Shown here: one piece after another, positions 59,930 through 64,000 of the stretch | Numbering within the stretch: the stretch's first letter is position 1 | How the letters are laid out: each line of letters starts with the position of its first letter | DNA from: Parasponia andersonii | Taxonomy: Eukaryota; Streptophyta; Magnoliopsida; Rosales; Cannabaceae | Reading direction: 5' to 3' | Length of the DNA: 64,000 nt | Assembly: GCA_002914805.1 (NCBI GenBank) | Contig: JXTB01000407.1 | Coordinates: 314,830 to 378,829, forward strand | The notes under the pieces: generated by a model | Told to the model about the DNA's origin: nothing | What the model saw: the letters and a program-made list of their open reading frames with translations, nothing else | The model's database searches: none | Program-made: the position numbers and the translations under genes

Positions 59930-61095
59930 ACTAATAAGGTTTTATCTTTCTGTATCATAGTTCCTTTCCTTTGATTATTTGTTGATTTTCAGTTATTTTG
60001 TTTTGTTTAGTGTGTTTTATCTTTTTTTTTTCTTTCTAATTTGCACATCACAAAGCCTAGATATAGACATTTTGTCACTTAAGTATCCTTTATCCTTTGC
60101 TCTTTTATTTTTGTGATAGTGAGGACACTGTCTAATTTAGGTTGGGGGTAGTAGTATATTCATGCACATTATTTTTGCACATATCTTTCACACATGTTAA
60201 AAAAAACAACAAAAAAACAAAAAAATTATTGAATTTTAGTAATTCTTGTGTAAATTGTCTTAAATTGCATGGTTAAATCAGTTTGAACTGAAATTTTTGT
60301 ATTGTTGTTTAGGTATGATTTCAGAATATTTAGTTTGAGCCGCTTTTGCTATCTTAGTTATTAGAGAATAACTCTTGAAATCTTTTATGCATGTTTCTAA
60401 GCCTTGTGGTAAGATGGATGCTTAATATATGTAGTTAAGAAAATTGCCAAGTTTAAGCATAATTTTTTTTTTCCTTAATCTCACACATCTTTTGTGAGTA
60501 AGTAGAGAGATTGAAGAAATAGTTTATGTACTTTCATTGATCTTTTGAACTAGTTAAACACGGTTTAGAATGCTATTAGTTTGTTTGGAGAATGATTAGA
60601 AGACATCCTAAAAGGATGATATTGGTCAAAACAACCAATAGTTTTGTATTATTATGAGCCTTAGAATTCATATTTATTCTCAGACATGTAAGAAGTTTTT
60701 AGTAAGAAATTCTTTCAGTTGTCATCTATAGTTTGAAAAAAAAAGAGACAATTAAGTGCAATAAACTTTTCTCTCAGTCTTAGAAGACAATTTTCTTTCT
60801 CTTTTTACTTGTAATTTTTCTCACCAGGCTCTAGCTTTATCTCATATTGTCCATTCAAATTCTGAAGTGAATTTATGATAATAATGTTTAAATTCTAAAT
60901 AATTAATTTTCCTATCAATTGATCAATATTTATTTTTGGGTTTGTCCTAAATAATGACTATTCCATTTGAGTGGTTTTCTATTTTCCAACTCCACGAGTG
61001 TATCCATTACTTTTAAAAATTAGAATCTTTACCTACGAGGATATGGAGTTGAGGATTTTACTTGGAAAATTTTTTGAAGCTATACGAGTGTATCC
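59930..61095 (+). other. Athila 3' noncoding region, truncated
   Basis: After pol comes GAGGACACTGTCTAATTTAG with GTTGGGGGTAG near 60120, a purine-rich block in the usual place after Athila pol, then about 1 kb of AT-rich noncoding DNA. No LTR end is recognisable; at about 61095 the sequence passes straight into the copia protease. Confidence 0.55.
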
Positions 61096-62240
61096 ATTTT
61101 ATTAGGTACCTGACATACATCTTGGAGCGACATTTTATTAGGACTATAACGTGGCACAATGGTTGTTTTGACAATATGGGCAATTGGAAACCTTGAATTA
61201 CGAGCCCACACTACTACTCGACTTTCTTTTTACTCTGTCATACTTTGTAGCTTTTCACTATCACCAGTCATGTGATTCGAATAGCTCAAGTCAACGATCC
61301 AAACGCTGTCATAGTTAATCCGTTTTAGCGTTATTGCTCTGAAAGCCATTACTTCTTCCTTTTCTTAGTCTAGGAACGCTTTAACATTTCACTCATCTTC
61401 GCTTTCTTCATTCTTCTTCTTAGAACTGGAAGTAGCAGCATTAGATTCGGCCAGCTTTTTGTTAGACCAACAATCTTTTGCCATGTGACCTTTATTCCCA
61501 TAATTATAACATTTGCCTTCAAATCTTCTATTATTACTGCGATTCTTTGGAGTTCCCCCTCGACGAGAACCTCTATTCTCTAGATGACCTTTTGTCTTGT
61601 CACTATCCTTAGATTCAATAGGGTATTGAGACTTCTCCCCTTTGCTTAGCCATAGCTTCTTGACCGGTAAGCAAATTTTAAAACTCAACTAGTGATGATT
61701 GTGTCGGCCATCCCTGTACTATGACTACAAAAGCCTCGATACTCAGGTCTCAAACCATGAGTAATTATTCTTTTTTTCCTAGGTTCTCCAATAGTAGCTA
61801 TTGGATCTAATGTGGAATTTTGTAATATAACCTTTCCACCATGTGAAAGTACTGGGCAATCGTCACAGCTTTTTGCTCTATTGATAGTAGCTCATTCTCG
61901 AGAAATTATAGTTTTGAATCGTTCTCCTTTGAAAAAAGTGCAACGAATGTGACCCACGCCTCCTTCGGTATTTTGACATCTTGAATATGCTACAACATTT
62001 CTTCTTCTACTGTGTTCTTTAAGGCAAACATTACTTTTCCAACTTTAACGTTCCATTTTTATAAGGTATTATTAGTGTCTTCTGATGTTGGTTGAGTAAT
62101 GTTACTACCACCAACAATCTCCCAAAGGTTTTATTCTTACAAATAGGACATCATACACGTCATCCACATGTTGTAATTTTGGTTGTTGACCTTTTTGATT
62201 CCTCCAACTCAAGATCATCCATTCGTGTTGATAAGACTCT
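61096..62240 (-). pseudogene. Copia B gag and protease
   Basis: Minus frames show gag blocks AWVTFVALFSKENDSKL and FLENELLSIEQK, then the zinc knuckle CYNYGNKGHMAKDCW (second Cys changed to Tyr) at about 61470-61515. The protease follows with SVWIVDLSYSNHMTGDSEK, the active-site region where SG is usual, and RFPIAHIVKT to LQDVCQVPN. The frame then ends abruptly at the Athila junction; GAG-pre-integrase and integrase are absent. Confidence 0.85.
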
Positions 62241-62248
62241 GATAATAC
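62234..62248 (-). other. Primer-binding site of copia B
   Basis: On the minus strand TATTATCAGAGTCT corresponds to the initiator-Met primer site TGGTATCAGAGCC with a few changes, directly after the LTR end. Confidence 0.55.
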
Positions 62249-62775
62249 TGAACACATTTGATCTCGAAATTCAAGCTTGCAGATATTTAGACTACTCACA
62301 ACACAGAGAATCTCCCTCAACAACTATCTAAAGAAATCTTTTCTGTTGTAAGAAATTAGTTAAAACCGTAATCAAAGAGCATATCCCAAATTTCAAGAAA
62401 TTTCGCAACCTAAACAGAAATACAAACTCACTCTTAGTGAAAGTCTTACGCTCACACTTAAAACATCACACGACTCACAGAACTACTTAAGGCTATACAT
62501 GCCTTGTATTGCTTCTTCACTTCTCGAATACAAAACCAAATGTAGAGGGACAGTATATATAATATAAGTAGGCTGATCATAACTATACAAATATTAAAAC
62601 ACTAATAAACCTCAATCATCCATGTAGCCTATTATAACAATATTATTATTATCTACCTAACTTCAATCATATCACTTCACTTAATCTGAAAAGCTTTCAC
62701 TAGGCTCATAAGTTCGGGCTTTGGACCTTATAATAGTTTTATGACTTTTACAAATGGGCTGAGGTTGATAATTAA
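62249..62775 (-). repeat. 5' LTR of copia B
   Basis: It matches 40547-41052 over its right two thirds. The left end is fixed by the adjacent PBS and a TGAACAC start on the plus strand; the right end by loss of similarity at AATTAACA. The two LTRs differ considerably, especially near 62249-62400. Confidence 0.7.
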
Positions 62776-62920
62776 CACGCTTATCTCACCGTGTTATCAC
62801 CATCACTCATTTTCTCTCTCTCAAACAAGAGCTCCCTCCATCTTGTGGGGCGTGCTAAGGAAATGTGATCATATTCCACATGTGTACATTCGTTATATAG
62901 TTTATTTATCATTTATATGT

Positions 62921-63006
62921 ACTTGTATATTTTGTGAACTCCTTGATTTAGGCTGATTTGATTACTTGTATATTTTGTGAACTCCTTGATTTAGGCTGAT
63001 TTGATT
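62921..63006 (+). repeat. Exact 43-bp tandem duplication in the copia-A LTR
   Basis: ACTTGTATATTTTGTGAACT and the following 23 bases occur twice, at 62921-62963 and 62964-63006, without a mismatch. The left copia-A copy has one unit only. Confidence 0.92.
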
Positions 63007-63570
63007 AGATTATATATGAAATCAATCTCTTTTTTATACCCACACTTATGCATTTGTGTATATATTCTCCCTAATTAATAGAAATGTTTTGTCGTATGTT
63101 TTGCTAATTTATAAATCTTCTACATGGTATGAAGTGCCTCATTGTTTCCTCTGTCTATCTATTATTTTTTTATTTTATTTTTTTTTTTATCTCAAATCCT
63201 TTAAATTTTTTATTTTTTCCTACCTTGAAATTGTCTTTTATTATAGTATTTGTCTTAAATTTTTGTTCTTAAGAAAAAAAAAGAAAAAGAATCTAATCTG
63301 ATTCTTTCAACAAGAATAAAAAATAATTTTTTATTATATTTTATGGTCCTCGTGCATACACAAAGTTATGTTCAAATTTTGTATTGTATGTTGGAAATCC
63401 TAAACTCTAATTTGCTTTGGTTTATATTAAAGAAGTTGTAACTCTTATGACACTTATATCAGTATATACACTATGTATGTACATAGAAAAAAAAAAAGAG
63501 AGAAAAAAGCCTGCAAAGGAAAAGAAAAATCTAATATGTCAATGACGTCCACCTATGATATCACTTTTGC

Positions 63571-63783
63571 TATACAAGTGCCTTGGCCAACTACATTGCT
63601 TGTACAAATATAGAAAGTTCCATGATGTTGTTATAGACATCACTTTTAAAGCAACAGTAGAGAACTTTTTGTCTTTCGCTATAAGTGCCTTGGCCAACTA
63701 CGTTGCTTGTACAGAAAGGACATAGAAAGTTCTATGTTGTTGGTATAGACATCACTTTTAAAGCAACAGTAGAAAACTTTTTG
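63571..63783 (+). repeat. Tandem duplication of about 107 bp
   Basis: TATA(CA)AGTGCCTTGGCCAAC through ACATCACTTTTAAAGCAACA to CTTTTTG is present twice (63571-63677 and 63680-63783), with a few substitutions and a 7-bp indel. It lies in the part of the leader missing from the left copy. Confidence 0.85.
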
Positions 63784-64000
63784 CGTTATTTTTCGGAGTC
63801 GTAAAAGACCCTATATTTTAGTAGCGCCACTGTCCTCCTTCCCGCTGCCATATCTCCAATTCTGAGCTATCATTGCAAGCCGCTGTCTTAAAAACTGCTC
63901 GACAAGCCTCTGTAATGCAGCTATTCACAATTTTGTATTACCAATCCACTATATCAAGCTCCCTCGCACATCCGAAGACCATTCCCACTTAGTTTACTCA

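Larger units (their letters stand above)
53330..61095 (+). mobile_element. Athila-lineage Ty3/gypsy element, decayed, no recognisable LTR pair
   Basis: Gag, protease, RT, RNase H and integrase appear in order on the plus strand, all with many stops. The gag and the phrasing of RT (CIDYRKLNFVTRNDRF, HPFYCFLDGY) are of the Athila type. I could not match a 5' LTR in 53330-54540 with anything near 61095, and no PBS is evident, so one or both LTRs have been lost or decayed. The right junction is at the copia protease. Confidence 0.8.
40547..62775 (-). mobile_element. Ty1/copia family B, minus strand, split by two gypsy elements
   Basis: On the minus strand the order is LTR (62775-62249), PBS, gag and protease (62240-61096), a gap where the integrase should be, RT (53330-52441 and 41785 onward), RNase H to the PPT-like GAATAGGAG, and LTR (41052-40547). 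The order is right for copia except for the missing integrase. The two gaps hold an Athila-like and a Tat element. Frames carry many stops. No clear target-site duplication was seen at the outer ends. Confidence 0.85.
62850..64000 (+). mobile_element. Ty1/copia family A, right copy (LTR, PBS, leader), cut by the window edge
   Basis: LTR sequence ends CTTCTACA at 63124, followed by TGGTATGAAGTGC (63125-63137) as primer site. LTR and leader match 39460-40030. Compared with that copy, about 510 bp (63310-63820) are extra here. The gag start would be to the right of the window or has decayed. Confidence 0.7.

Noticed and set aside
1-64000. CRISPR arrays, operons, rRNA or canonical tRNA genes
   Set aside because: None are seen; the window is plant nuclear DNA and its repeats are explained by retrotransposons, MITEs and slippage.

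Overview
The window is nuclear DNA of a flowering plant, most likely a eudicot. The base composition is AT-rich, the genes have GT-AG introns, three cellular genes match angiosperm nuclear families, a fourth is an EAR-motif C2H2 repressor, and plant LTR retrotransposons fill much of the rest. The species cannot be told from the sequence. All gene models below were spliced by eye from reading frame, splice signals and family knowledge; no searches were run.

Layout. 1-2445 is the 5' end (LTR and decayed gag) of a Ty3/gypsy element on the minus strand. 2446-5815 is AT-rich spacer. A LINE-type RNase H relic lies at 5816-6090. Three minus-strand genes follow: an RZ-1B/C-type RRM plus CCHC RNA-binding protein (CDS 6573-11494), a nine-exon Ycf45/SPD1-type P-loop ATPase, probably plastid targeted (13305-17420), and the ACT-repeat protein ACR9 (19640-23438). 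23.4-33.3 kb is a gene desert of small or broken mobile elements: a long-TIR element, a LINE tail, a tRNA-derived SINE and one MITE nested in another. An intronless C2H2 zinc-finger gene with a C-terminal EAR motif (34586-35749, plus) sits between two copies of one LTR-like repeat in opposite orientations.

39.4-64.0 kb is a retrotransposon nest. A Ty1/copia element on the minus strand (about 40547-62775) has been split twice. A Tat-lineage Ty3/gypsy element (41791-52435, plus) sits inside its RT; the two 5-bp flanks differ at one base, and removing the insert restores the copia RT frame. A decayed Athila-lineage element (about 53330-61095, plus) sits where the copia integrase should be. Two 5' fragments of another copia family flank the nest in direct orientation. 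The Tat element carries a dual RNase H, a spliced-looking antisense gene, two tandem-repeat arrays and an inverted piece of its own gag.

The four cellular genes do not form a pathway: RNA processing, plastid development, ACT-domain (probably amino-acid-related) regulation, and transcriptional repression. Every transposon ORF seen is interrupted, so none of the elements looks autonomous. I found no clearly new biological system. The strongest leads are the internal gag inversion plus antisense gene of the Tat element, and the inverted repeat pair around the zinc-finger gene.
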